From a virus, in the IMG/VR virus record IMGVR_UViG_3300004279_000003, positions 1 to 34,296 of that record: 34,296 nt of DNA; one strand, written 5' to 3'. The notes beneath the pieces were generated by a model, which was given only the letters and a program-made list of their open reading frames with translations, did no database searches and was not told where the DNA came from. Made by a program: the position numbers and the translations under genes. Positions 1 through 7,097 of this stretch are shown in pieces (the first letter of the stretch is position 1; each line of letters begins with the position of its first letter).

Positions 1-1
1 G

Positions 2-124
2 AATTTCCCTAACGAAAGATATATGAATGGTAATATATCTGTGGCTAAAATTTATAATCGTGCACTTACACTTGAAGAAGTGAAACAAAATTACAACGCA
101 TATAAAAACAGATTTGACATCTAA
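2..124 (+). CDS. C-terminal end of a LamG-type structural protein (partial, 5' cut by window)
   Basis: Forty codons are visible before the TAA stop; the start lies outside the window. The visible part ends with a strand of the type GNISVAKIYNRAL followed by a helix ending NYNAYKNRFDI. This is the usual end of a LamG/concanavalin-like beta sandwich as seen in the complete LamG proteins at 1537 and 2324, which end NYNAQKSRFGL and IYNNGKHRYGI. It is therefore probably another member of the same tandem adhesin family, likely a glycan-binding virion protein. The function is inferred from the family resemblance; only the C-terminus can be judged. Confidence 0.7.
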   Translation, partial: NFPNERYMNGNISVAKIYNRALTLEEVKQNYNAYKNRFDI

Positions 125-141
125 TTAAAAATAAAAAAATC

Positions 142-150
142 TATTTATAG
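142..150 (+). promoter_or_regulatory. TATTTATAG motif 3 bases before a start codon
   Basis: The nine bases TATTTATAG end three bases before the ATG at 154. The same nine bases occur 2 bases before the ATGs at 1537 and 30966. With the preceding C the site is CTATTTATAG, an inverted repeat with a TT centre. Read on the minus strand it is CTATAAATA, the core of T4-type late promoters. Whether it acts as a promoter (either strand) or as part of the ribosome binding region is unknown. Confidence 0.45.
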
Positions 151-153
151 ACT

Positions 154-381
154 ATGGGAGTAATACCGTCAACAGGATCAGAAGTTAGTATGGGGAGAAT
201 ATCAAGAGCTCTCGGGACTACTAATGCGTATCCACCACCTGTGGGGTCAAATATTAAACTCAACGGTACTTTAGGTATTAATAGAAGTAATGCCATTACT
301 AACATATCCGACATAGTTTCAGGATCCTCAACTGAGGAGTCGGGTGACTTTGGAGGATTGGATACACCAAACAATTATTAA
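154..381 (+). CDS. Small phage structural-type protein (IPSTG/SMGRI motif)
   Basis: This 75-residue protein begins MGVIPSTGSEVSMGRISRAL. That resembles the short 'PTSG..SL..I...' modules I know from many phage tail and fibre proteins, where they occur alone or at an N-terminus. The C-terminal half is Ser/Asn/Gly-rich and there is no signal peptide or membrane segment. It sits between a LamG protein end and an orphan gene in the adhesin region, which fits a virion or fibre-associated role. The start is set by the only nearby ATG, immediately after a TATTTATAG motif, with no Shine-Dalgarno sequence. The exact role is unknown; the call rests on motif memory and position. Confidence 0.6.
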   Translation: MGVIPSTGSEVSMGRISRALGTTNAYPPPVGSNIKLNGTLGINRSNAITNISDIVSGSSTEESGDFGGLDTPNNY

Positions 382-428
382 CCTTTAAAAACTAAGTAAT
401 TTTATTTATATTAAGGATATATATAAAA

Positions 429-875
429 ATGAAACTTAGATTCAAAAACAAACTTTCTAAATACGAAACACTCTATATAAAATGGGAGGGTGTGCAATAC
501 GATCGTAAAATCTTAAGGAGATTCTATAGACGATTCAGGTGGATAAAATTTCTATCGATATTCAGTACTACATATAAAAAGGAGTTAGATTCTATGATTG
601 ATATTATTGATCATTATGGTAGAGTTAAAATATTTAACTTATTGAATAATGATGAAACAACATCAAGACTATCACACATTGAAAGATTATCAAGAAACGG
701 ATCAATAGAGATATTGACCTCGGGGACATACAACACCGATACATATAAACAAATAAGTAACCTACCAAAAAGTGATTTTGATTTGGTTGCTAGGAGAGTA
801 CAAGAACTCATAAAAATAGGACAATCTATCTATGTTCAAAATGATGGATTAGGGGAAAACTTACCAGGGGATTGA
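429..875 (+). CDS. Hypothetical protein, basic N-terminus
   Basis: This 148-residue protein is not recognised. The first ~50 residues are strongly basic and aromatic (KILRRFYRRFRWIK at about 28-41). The centre looks helical and the C-terminus contains an Asp/Gly-rich tail. No signal peptide or clear transmembrane segment is visible. It starts 47 bases after the previous gene behind an AT-rich leader containing AAGGA too far upstream to be a normal ribosome binding site. Its TGA stop overlaps the TTG start of the following glycosyltransferase in a TTGA tetranucleotide, suggesting translational coupling. It could be a partner of that enzyme, but nothing in the sequence proves this. Confidence 0.7.
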   Translation: MKLRFKNKLSKYETLYIKWEGVQYDRKILRRFYRRFRWIKFLSIFSTTYKKELDSMIDIIDHYGRVKIFNLLNNDETTSRLSHIERLSRNGSIEILTSGTYNTDTYKQISNLPKSDFDLVARRVQELIKIGQSIYVQNDGLGENLPGD

Positions 876-1519
876 AATCAAAGAACAACACATCGATATG
901 GTTAAACCAACCTAAAAGAATATCTATTGTCGTTCCGACAAGGGATATGGTTCATAGTGGTTTTGCATTCTCATTAACTCAACTAATAAAAACTTCTGAA
1001 AATGCGGGAATTGAAACATTCTTATTCTTTAACTCAGGGTCTGTATTATTAAATCAGAGAGAGAAGTTAGTTAAATCGTCTATGGAGGTTGAATCCGACT
1101 ACACGTTATGGTTAGATAGTGACATGACATTCCCATCAACAACATTATTAAGACTACTATCACACGATAAGGATATAGTGGGGTGTAACTATAAAAAAAG
1201 ATCTAACCCACAAACACCTGTAGCATATAGAGAAATTGGTAATTGGGATAGTTGGGTCTCTTTTGATGAAAAAGAAGATTTAGTTAAGGTCGAAGGTGTT
1301 GGTATGGGATGTATTTTAATAAAGACAGACTTATTTAAAGAAATAAATAAACCTTTCTTTGAATTTACATACAATGAAGAAACTGATGATTGGTTAGGGG
1401 AAGACTTCAACCTTTTCACTAAGTTTAGAAATATTGGTAAAAATATATACATAGATACCAATTTGAGTAGAGAAATAGGTCACTTAGGAATTTACAAATT
1501 TGGTTCATCAAACCAATAG
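872..1519 (+). CDS. GT-A fold glycosyltransferase (family 2-like)
   Basis: The 215-residue protein likely transfers a sugar from a nucleotide donor. It opens with a beta strand ISIVVPTRD (about 17-25). A metal-binding DSD follows at 82-84 in the context LWLDSDMTFP, then a GED triplet at 176-178 and GHLG at 203-206 near the C-terminus. This is the order found in GT-A phage glycosyltransferases. The start is TTG at 872, overlapping the previous stop as TTGA. The next in-frame Met (residue 26) would remove the first Rossmann-like strand, so the TTG start is favoured. It sits among LamG adhesin genes, apart from the main glycosyltransferase cassette, and may modify a neighbouring virion protein. 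Donor and acceptor cannot be read from the sequence. Confidence 0.8.
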   Translation: MKSKNNTSIWLNQPKRISIVVPTRDMVHSGFAFSLTQLIKTSENAGIETFLFFNSGSVLLNQREKLVKSSMEVESDYTLWLDSDMTFPSTTLLRLLSHDKDIVGCNYKKRSNPQTPVAYREIGNWDSWVSFDEKEDLVKVEGVGMGCILIKTDLFKEINKPFFEFTYNEETDDWLGEDFNLFTKFRNIGKNIYIDTNLSREIGHLGIYKFGSSNQ

Positions 1520-1525
1520 ATTAGA

Positions 1526-1534
1526 TATTTATAG
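1526..1534 (+). promoter_or_regulatory. TATTTATAG motif 2 bases before a start codon
   Basis: Second copy of the motif, almost filling the 17-base gap between the glycosyltransferase stop and the ATG at 1537. Only TT separates it from the start codon. Confidence 0.45.
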
Positions 1535-1536
1535 TT

Positions 1537-2211
1537 ATGGGAATATTCAGAGGTGCACACACAAATAGTGTTCAGGCTAATTTAATTTTAGATGCGGCGT
1601 CACAAAGATCATATCCGGGTAGTGGTACTACTTGGTACGATTTGAGTGGTAATGGTCACAATGCGGATATATTAGGTTCCCCAACTCACGGAGAATTAGG
1701 TGGGGCTAAATGTTTTATATTAGATGCGGTGGGAAAACGATTTAACGCCAATACCGATAATAATAAAACTACAAACGATTTAACATTAGAAGCGTGGATA
1801 TATCCTCAAGACGAAGTAAGTTCAGGAGATAGAGGTGCAGTAATTCAGGGGTATTGTTATTTAAGTTGGAATAAGTCAAATAGAAGATTAAGTAATTATT
1901 GGTACTCTGCGAGTCCAAGTGGTTACCATGAACCAACAACTCAAATGGATCGAAATAGATGGCATCATTTAATGTCGGTATGGAATTCATCAACAGGAGA
2001 ACTTTATCAGTACATAAATGGTGTTTTAGAAAATACGGTGACAACATCTACAAGTACGGGATCATATTATTCTGACCTTAACATTGGTTGGGAAGGTGAT
2101 GGTAGACAGTTTTCGGGTGGAATATCAGTAATCAAGGTTTATAATAACGTTGTAAGTGGTGAACAAGTTTTACAAAACTATAATGCACAGAAATCAAGAT
2201 TTGGGTTATGA
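1537..2211 (+). CDS. LamG-domain structural/adhesin protein
   Basis: The 224-residue protein is essentially one LamG/concanavalin-A-like beta-sandwich (Laminin_G_3 type). Recognisable elements in order are YDLSGNGHNADI (about 37-48), LTLEAWIYP (about 84-92), DRNRWHHLMSVW (about 138-149), YINGVLENTV (about 158-167) and the closing ISVIKVYNNVVSGEQVLQNY. Such domains bind carbohydrates in many phage tails, so a receptor-binding or capsid-decorating role on the virion is likely. There is no signal peptide. The stop overlaps the ATG of the 38-residue gene at 2208 (ATGA). It starts directly behind a TATTTATAG motif with no Shine-Dalgarno sequence. Confidence 0.85.
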   Translation: MGIFRGAHTNSVQANLILDAASQRSYPGSGTTWYDLSGNGHNADILGSPTHGELGGAKCFILDAVGKRFNANTDNNKTTNDLTLEAWIYPQDEVSSGDRGAVIQGYCYLSWNKSNRRLSNYWYSASPSGYHEPTTQMDRNRWHHLMSVWNSSTGELYQYINGVLENTVTTSTSTGSYYSDLNIGWEGDGRQFSGGISVIKVYNNVVSGEQVLQNYNAQKSRFGL

Positions 2212-2324
2212 GAACTATAGAAGAAGGTATAAATAAAGACAACCAACCATGTTGGTTTGTGTTAGAGGACGCCAACTTAGTTGGTGTTTATAATACATCA
2301 GAGGAAGCGGAAAGTAATTTATAA
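2208..2324 (+). CDS. Small 38-residue hypothetical protein
   Basis: This short open frame runs from the ATG overlapping the previous stop (ATGA, 2208-2211) to a TAA whose last base is the A of the next ATG (TAATG, 2320-2326). It exactly fills the only sizeable gap between two LamG genes, and both junctions are coupled. The product begins MRTIEEGINKDNQPCWFVLE, is acidic overall and contains PCWFVLEDANLVGVYNTSEEA. That is a compact strand-strand-helix-like pattern I do not recognise. The perfect fit at both ends is the main evidence that it is a real gene. Confidence 0.7.
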   Translation: MRTIEEGINKDNQPCWFVLEDANLVGVYNTSEEAESNL

Positions 2325-3031
2325 TGGGAATAAAATTGGGACAAAATATACAACACAAAGGTTTAGTATTCTCTGTTGACCCCGCTAGTGAAATGTCGTG
2401 GGACGGAACTAACTATAGAAATACCTCACACTCTGACGATAGTACAACTATTACAGGTACAATTACTCATGTGACCGACGGTGGAGGGACATTTACTTTT
2501 GGTGCAAATGGTAGTTACTTTAATTACGGTACAACAAGTCCCTTACGTAATTTATATAATGTTACATTAGTAGGTTGGGTTAAACAAGGAAGTACTGGAT
2601 CTCCACACCAAACTGTGATAGGAACTTCAAGTAGTTATTTATACGGTCTTAAACTAATGAGTAGGTACCACGGTGCTGCTGCCGTTTGGATGGGAGACGG
2701 TGGAAGTAATTCAAACTTACTGAGTTCTAATGTAGATATAACGGGTGACGGAAAATATCATTTATTAGCCTGTACTCGAAATGGAGGTACTGGTGATATT
2801 AAAATTTATGTTGACGGTGTTTTAAAGAACACTGTTGGGTTTACGAATACAAATCAATCTTTTAGAGGTGGTATTAACGACGCGGGTAACACATTACTCG
2901 GTGCTGATTATCACTCTGCGGGTTATTATCATACAGGAAATATAGGTCAAGTATATGGTTACAATACGGTATTGTCCGATGAAGATATCTTACAAATTTA
3001 TAACAATGGTAAACACAGATACGGTATATGA
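2324..3031 (+). CDS. LamG-domain structural/adhesin protein
   Basis: The 235-residue protein opens with GLVFSVDPASEMSWDG, the entry strand shared by phage LamG proteins. It continues through NVTLVGWVKQ (about 77-86), DGKYHLLACTRNG (about 144-156) and IKIYVDGVLKNTV (about 162-174). It closes with IGQVYGYNTVLSDEDILQIY and the terminal KHRYGI. It is a second complete member of the tandem LamG family, divergent from its neighbour. A glycan-binding virion role is likely. The ATG overlaps the upstream small gene by one base, and the stop overlaps the next ATG as ATGA. Confidence 0.85.
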   Translation: MGIKLGQNIQHKGLVFSVDPASEMSWDGTNYRNTSHSDDSTTITGTITHVTDGGGTFTFGANGSYFNYGTTSPLRNLYNVTLVGWVKQGSTGSPHQTVIGTSSSYLYGLKLMSRYHGAAAVWMGDGGSNSNLLSSNVDITGDGKYHLLACTRNGGTGDIKIYVDGVLKNTVGFTNTNQSFRGGINDAGNTLLGADYHSAGYYHTGNIGQVYGYNTVLSDEDILQIYNNGKHRYGI

Positions 3032-4527
3032 AAGTAGGTGGAGGTTTAAATAATGAAGGTTTGGTTTTTGGTTACGACTCTCAAGGATTTTCCTTTGGTG
3101 GTGAACCAACAACTAATAAAACACCTTCACCACAACATAATAGTAACTTTACTACCCAAAATAATTGGGGTACATATAACACCAATCAATATAATGGTAA
3201 TACTTATTTTTCAATAGGGACTATTAGTTCTGTTTCGGATAATATAGTTTTATTAGGTACTGTGGGTAGAACGATAAGAAGTTTCGATGTGTTAAGACCT
3301 CAAACAACAGGAGGTGGGGTTACTGCAGGTACTAATTATGTTATTAAAAAAATAAACGATACTAATTCATTTAGTTTACACGAATATAATAGTTCTCAAA
3401 ATGGGTCTGAAGGATATATAAATCCTGATACGGGATTCTTTAAGGTTCATGACGCTTATGCAAATGATACAAGAATACCTATTAACTCAACTGACTTCCC
3501 AACTATGTGGTGGGGACCACCCCATGTACCAAATTCAGGTTTGATAAAGGAAATAGTAATTAATGAAGGTAAACGACATGGTACTAACGCAATGAGGTTG
3601 CACGTATATAGACCTGACAGTGTTGTTGATGGTATGGCATACAATGTCCATACACCGGTGACTTTGGGAGATGTGATAACAATTAGTGTTTGGTTGAAGA
3701 GGGCGGATGGAAGAGGTGAAGGAAAGTCTTTAGGATACTCAACCTATTTTGGTGGTGGTTTTTCTGGTAGTTCTACAAGTTTTGGTCCACTTACTACAGA
3801 ATGGAAAAAATATGAATTCACATGGACCGCATCAAACACATACAACTTTATATCTTACTGGTGGCCTAACTCATCAAGTGATCCATACTCAATAGATATG
3901 TGTGATTTTCAAGTTGAGGTAGGTAAAAATGAAGCGACGAAGTTTACTCAAGGAACGAGATCAAATACCGAATCCTTAATTGACCTTAAAGATAATCAGA
4001 CATTAGACACATCTAATGTTTTATGGACACCTGAAGGTTATCCTGAATTTAATGGTAGTTCGAATTATATTAACATAGATAGTGTTACTTTAGGTAATGG
4101 AGATTGGGCTATAGAAACTATTGTTAATGCCCATGGGTCTAGTTATTCAATACTATCAAACAACTCAGGAGGTCCCGTCGCAAACGCATTTGGAATATAT
4201 GGTAATAAAATGCATTATAGAAATTATGACGGAGGTTGGCAAAACCACAACAGTAGTATCACGGTAAACTATAATGAATACTATCATTTAGTATGGGTTA
4301 ACAGATCAGGGGGTACGATGGACCTTTACATAAATGGAGTTAAAGATAGTGTCTCGGGATTTAGTAGTACTACGTCAAATGGGGGTCCCGTTAATAGTAT
4401 TGGTAAAAGTTGGAACGCATACTTTGACGGATGTATTCCCGTATTTAGAAGATACAGTACTTCACTAACAGACACCCAAGTAAAACAAAACTTTTTATCA
4501 TATAAAACCATTTTTGGTTTAGGGTAG
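3028..4527 (+). CDS. Multidomain adhesin: carbohydrate-binding-like module plus LamG
   Basis: At 499 residues this is twice the size of its LamG neighbours. Residues 1-20 carry the usual GLVFGYDSQG entry strand. Residues about 55-150 form a strand-rich region of unknown type. Residues about 165-310 look like a CBM4/9-type jelly roll (VTLGDVITISVWLKRADG, then EWKKYEFTWTAS, then IDMCDFQVEVG), as in phage proteins with a carbohydrate-binding insert. Residues about 335-499 are a LamG domain (FNGSSNYINI, DWAIETIVNA, EYYHLVWVNRS, MDLYINGVKDSV) ending in VKQNFLSYKTIFGLG. It is probably a virion adhesin with two glycan-binding modules. It starts within the previous stop (ATGA) and ends the adhesin block. 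Confidence 0.8.
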   Translation: MKVGGGLNNEGLVFGYDSQGFSFGGEPTTNKTPSPQHNSNFTTQNNWGTYNTNQYNGNTYFSIGTISSVSDNIVLLGTVGRTIRSFDVLRPQTTGGGVTAGTNYVIKKINDTNSFSLHEYNSSQNGSEGYINPDTGFFKVHDAYANDTRIPINSTDFPTMWWGPPHVPNSGLIKEIVINEGKRHGTNAMRLHVYRPDSVVDGMAYNVHTPVTLGDVITISVWLKRADGRGEGKSLGYSTYFGGGFSGSSTSFGPLTTEWKKYEFTWTASNTYNFISYWWPNSSSDPYSIDMCDFQVEVGKNEATKFTQGTRSNTESLIDLKDNQTLDTSNVLWTPEGYPEFNGSSNYINIDSVTLGNGDWAIETIVNAHGSSYSILSNNSGGPVANAFGIYGNKMHYRNYDGGWQNHNSSITVNYNEYYHLVWVNRSGGTMDLYINGVKDSVSGFSSTTSNGGPVNSIGKSWNAYFDGCIPVFRRYSTSLTDTQVKQNFLSYKTIFGLG

Positions 4528-4529
4528 AC

Positions 4530-4558
4530 TTGTCTTTCTAATATTTTTTCGTTATATT
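4530..4558 (+). promoter_or_regulatory. Candidate sigma70-like promoter before the glycan cassette
   Basis: TTGTCT (4530-4535) and TATATT (4553-4558) are separated by exactly 17 bases inside the 38-base gap before the ATG at 4566. A transcript starting about 7 bases downstream would begin almost at the start codon, making it leaderless. The composition is AT-rich, so a chance match is quite possible. Confidence 0.3.
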
Positions 4559-4565
4559 ATTACCT

Positions 4566-5300
4566 ATGGAGAGCATAGGTTTCGGAATTATGTGCTTCGG
4601 TGATGATAGATACTTCAAAGGAGCAAAAGACATTATAGACAATCTTACTAAGAGGGGATTTCCTTGTTACGTACTTACTGACAATGAAAATCACTTTTTA
4701 GAAAAGTATTGGGGGAGAATAACAATAATCCCCTATAAGAGAACATACAAATCATATTATGATAAGGTTCTTTTAGTTAAAGAAATACATAAAAACCACG
4801 ACGTATGTATTCTATTGGATGCAGATCTACACGTCAAAGACTATAATTTATTCGATAGATTTAGGGATTACAATTTTAAAGATGGTGTTTCATATATAGA
4901 TACCTTATGGAACCATACCGCAAAATTTAAAACTGTGGGTGATATTCCAATGCAGAGTGATGAATGGTTAGAATATAAAAACTACGCCAAGACTCTTTAC
5001 CCTAATATTGATAATATTGAGACATTATGGGAATACTTTATTGTATTTAACAAAAGTGGTTTTAATTCCGAAGAATTTTTTAAATCATACGAAAAATTAC
5101 AAATAGTTAAAGAATATTGTGATTTAAAGTATAATAAGACTGTGTCAGGTGCGGGAGAAGGAGTGTCAATTTCTATATCATGTAAAATAAACCAAATACC
5201 TATAGAAAAGGACCCTAAGTTGGTTTCTTTATCAAGAAATGTATTGAAACCCATAACAAGACACACTCCAAGTGTGGAGATACCTAATCATTTAAAATGA
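4566..5300 (+). CDS. GT-A type glycosyltransferase-like protein
   Basis: The 244-residue protein has an N-terminal strand GFGIMCFGDD, then YYDKVLLVKEIHKN (about 64-77) leading to CILLDADLHV (81-90) with a DAD metal-binding motif at 85-87. The order 'YDK, helix, LDADxxV' is typical of GT-A enzymes that act on nucleotide sugars (GT6/GT8-like phage proteins). A Gly-rich loop GAGEGVSIS near residue 196 could line the acceptor site. It is the first gene of the long cassette and overlaps the methyltransferase gene by ATGA. Donor and acceptor are unknown. Confidence 0.7.
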   Translation: MESIGFGIMCFGDDRYFKGAKDIIDNLTKRGFPCYVLTDNENHFLEKYWGRITIIPYKRTYKSYYDKVLLVKEIHKNHDVCILLDADLHVKDYNLFDRFRDYNFKDGVSYIDTLWNHTAKFKTVGDIPMQSDEWLEYKNYAKTLYPNIDNIETLWEYFIVFNKSGFNSEEFFKSYEKLQIVKEYCDLKYNKTVSGAGEGVSISISCKINQIPIEKDPKLVSLSRNVLKPITRHTPSVEIPNHLK

Positions 5301-6022
5301 TAACTAATCAAAATTACATAGAGTCCCATATAACCACAGATAATGGAGAAAAACTACCTTTTCTGTGGACACATGGTGCAACTAACGGTCACATGGGTGA
5401 TGGTATAGTTGTTTACTCTATGATACAACACATGAGATACAAAAATTGTGTTTGTATTGGGACAGGTGGTGGTTATATACCAAGAATAATGACACAAGCG
5501 AGAATTGACTTACACAAACAAGGTATTTTTGAGGGTAATCCCACATATAGTTGGGGTGATATTGGAACTACATATGTTGTTGATCCTTGTAATGGTGTTG
5601 GTGGAGACAGTAACATATGTGATATGGAGGGTTTTTACCAAAAGACATTCTTCCCAAGATTTATAAAGGAGACATCTGAGAGAGCGTATTATGATTTTTT
5701 TGTAAGAGAAGATATCATGATTGATTTACTCTTTATAGATGGTGACCATTCGTACGAAGGTGTGAAGAAAGATTTTGATTTGTATTCAAAGATTCTAAAC
5801 CCTAATGGGTTAATCATGATACATGATACAGACTCTTCATATTCCGAAACTTTAATTATATCTGAAGATTCTAAGAAAGATTTCTTCCCCTTCGATGGTC
5901 CTTCCAAATTAGTGCAAGAGTTAAAAAATAACGATGATTGGGTTGTAATGGACCTATTTAATTTCGGTAACATAAAAGACAAACCTTCCTCAACAGGATT
6001 AACAATATTAAAAAAGAAATGA
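5297..6022 (+). CDS. Class I SAM-dependent methyltransferase
   Basis: The 241-residue protein contains the SAM-binding motif I CVCIGTGGGYIPRIM (51-65), an acidic strand end VVDP (94-97), and the strand-4 block IDLLFIDGDHSYEGVKKDF (142-160). It continues into LNPNGLIMIHD (167-177). The IDGDHSYEG and following HD pattern is characteristic of the Methyltransf_24 family, which often methylates sugars or small hydroxylated substrates. Its position between two glycosyltransferases, with ATGA overlaps on both sides, suggests it methylates a sugar of the glycan built by the cassette. A protein target is possible. Confidence 0.85.
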   Translation: MITNQNYIESHITTDNGEKLPFLWTHGATNGHMGDGIVVYSMIQHMRYKNCVCIGTGGGYIPRIMTQARIDLHKQGIFEGNPTYSWGDIGTTYVVDPCNGVGGDSNICDMEGFYQKTFFPRFIKETSERAYYDFFVREDIMIDLLFIDGDHSYEGVKKDFDLYSKILNPNGLIMIHDTDSSYSETLIISEDSKKDFFPFDGPSKLVQELKNNDDWVVMDLFNFGNIKDKPSSTGLTILKKK

Positions 6023-6873
6023 TAAGATTATTATGTGTTATAGGTCATGGACATGAGTTACTACCTCATTTCATAGAACATTACTCTGAACACGTAGATG
6101 AGTTACAATTCGTTGTGTACGAGTCTATGGCATCTCCAAGAATCTTGAGTAGATCTAAATCGATAATAGATAAACATGATAACTGTAAAATTGTAAAGGT
6201 TGTTAGGGACAGGGTTTTTGATTGGGAGAAGGTTACGATACTCTATAACATGATGAAATCTAAAAAGAAAAACGACTGGTGGGTTATTGCGGATATTGAT
6301 GAATTTCATGTTTACCCCAATAATGATTTACGTAAAATGATCGAAAAGTGTGAAGACAATTTATGGTCTATGGTTAGGGGTGGATTTATTGATAGAGTTG
6401 GACTTGACGGTAGTTTTCCCGAATTACAAACCGACACACCCATATTTGAACAATACCCATACGCTGGTTTTTTCAGATACCCCATGAGTAATGCTTGCCC
6501 AAATAAAGTTTGTATTGTTAAAGGTAATATTGAAATAACCAATGGACAACATTATGCAAACATAGATGGTCATACTACATGGAGATGGCAGGGTTGGGAC
6601 CACCCAATTATTGCACCGTATAAAGAATACTCAATACAAGTCCACCATTTTAAATGGGACAAAACATGTAAAGATCGTATAAAAAAAGTTGTAGATATTA
6701 ACGAAGCATACGCATACTCTAAAGAGTATCTTAAATTATACGACGAACTAAGGAAAACTAATTTTAATGTGGATATAAAAAATAAAGAGTATCTATTTTT
6801 AAAATCAAATAAACCGATTTTTAGTTCGTACAAACATTGGAATAAATTAATAAGAAAAATAGTAAGTATATAA
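6019..6873 (+). CDS. Glycosyltransferase, GT2-related/GT92-like
   Basis: The 284-residue protein opens MIRLLCVIGHGHELLPHFIEH, the 'no signal, strand, E/H-x-x-x-L-P-x-x-x-x-H-Y' entry of the Glyco_tranf_2_4/GT92-type enzymes. The metal-binding DID at 92-94 sits in WWVIADIDEFHVYP. A C-terminal HHFKW (209-213) matches the conserved late His-rich motif of that group. The enzyme probably adds one sugar to the cassette's glycan. It overlaps the methyltransferase gene by ATGA and is followed after 2 bases by a small helical gene. Substrate specificity cannot be seen. Confidence 0.8.
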   Translation: MIRLLCVIGHGHELLPHFIEHYSEHVDELQFVVYESMASPRILSRSKSIIDKHDNCKIVKVVRDRVFDWEKVTILYNMMKSKKKNDWWVIADIDEFHVYPNNDLRKMIEKCEDNLWSMVRGGFIDRVGLDGSFPELQTDTPIFEQYPYAGFFRYPMSNACPNKVCIVKGNIEITNGQHYANIDGHTTWRWQGWDHPIIAPYKEYSIQVHHFKWDKTCKDRIKKVVDINEAYAYSKEYLKLYDELRKTNFNVDIKNKEYLFLKSNKPIFSSYKHWNKLIRKIVSI

Positions 6874-6875
6874 TT

Positions 6876-7097
6876 ATGGCAAAAAAAGGGACAGAAATAA
6901 ACTTAGAAGAGGAAAGATTATTCCTTGAAGAAAGAAAAGTTAAAGCATTAGAGAAAATAGGTAATACTTTGGACGCTCTAACCATATGGTTTGAAGAAAT
7001 AGATAAGGCCGGATGGGACGAGAGAATGCAATATTACCTACACGAATTTCATAAGAACTTTATAACATCTGATGACAAAGAAGACGAGTCCGAATAA
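6876..7097 (+). CDS. Small charged helical protein
   Basis: The 73-residue protein is predicted almost entirely helical. It runs from a basic start (MAKKG) through a highly charged heptad-like stretch (EEERLFLEERKVKALEKIGNTL, residues about 11-32) to a Trp-containing helix and an acidic tail (DDKEDESE). No enzyme motif or membrane segment is visible. Its last 26 bases overlap the start of the first galactosyltransferase-like gene in another frame. A scaffolding or regulatory partner of the glycosyltransferases is conceivable, but no function can be assigned. Confidence 0.75.
   Translation: MAKKGTEINLEEERLFLEERKVKALEKIGNTLDALTIWFEEIDKAGWDERMQYYLHEFHKNFITSDDKEDESE

Noticed and set aside
2228-2235. 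TATAAATA, a perfect T4-type late promoter core on the + strand
   Set aside because: It lies inside the 38-residue gene, about 90 bases from the next start, and several copies are expected by chance at this base composition (another is inside a gene at 18187-18194).
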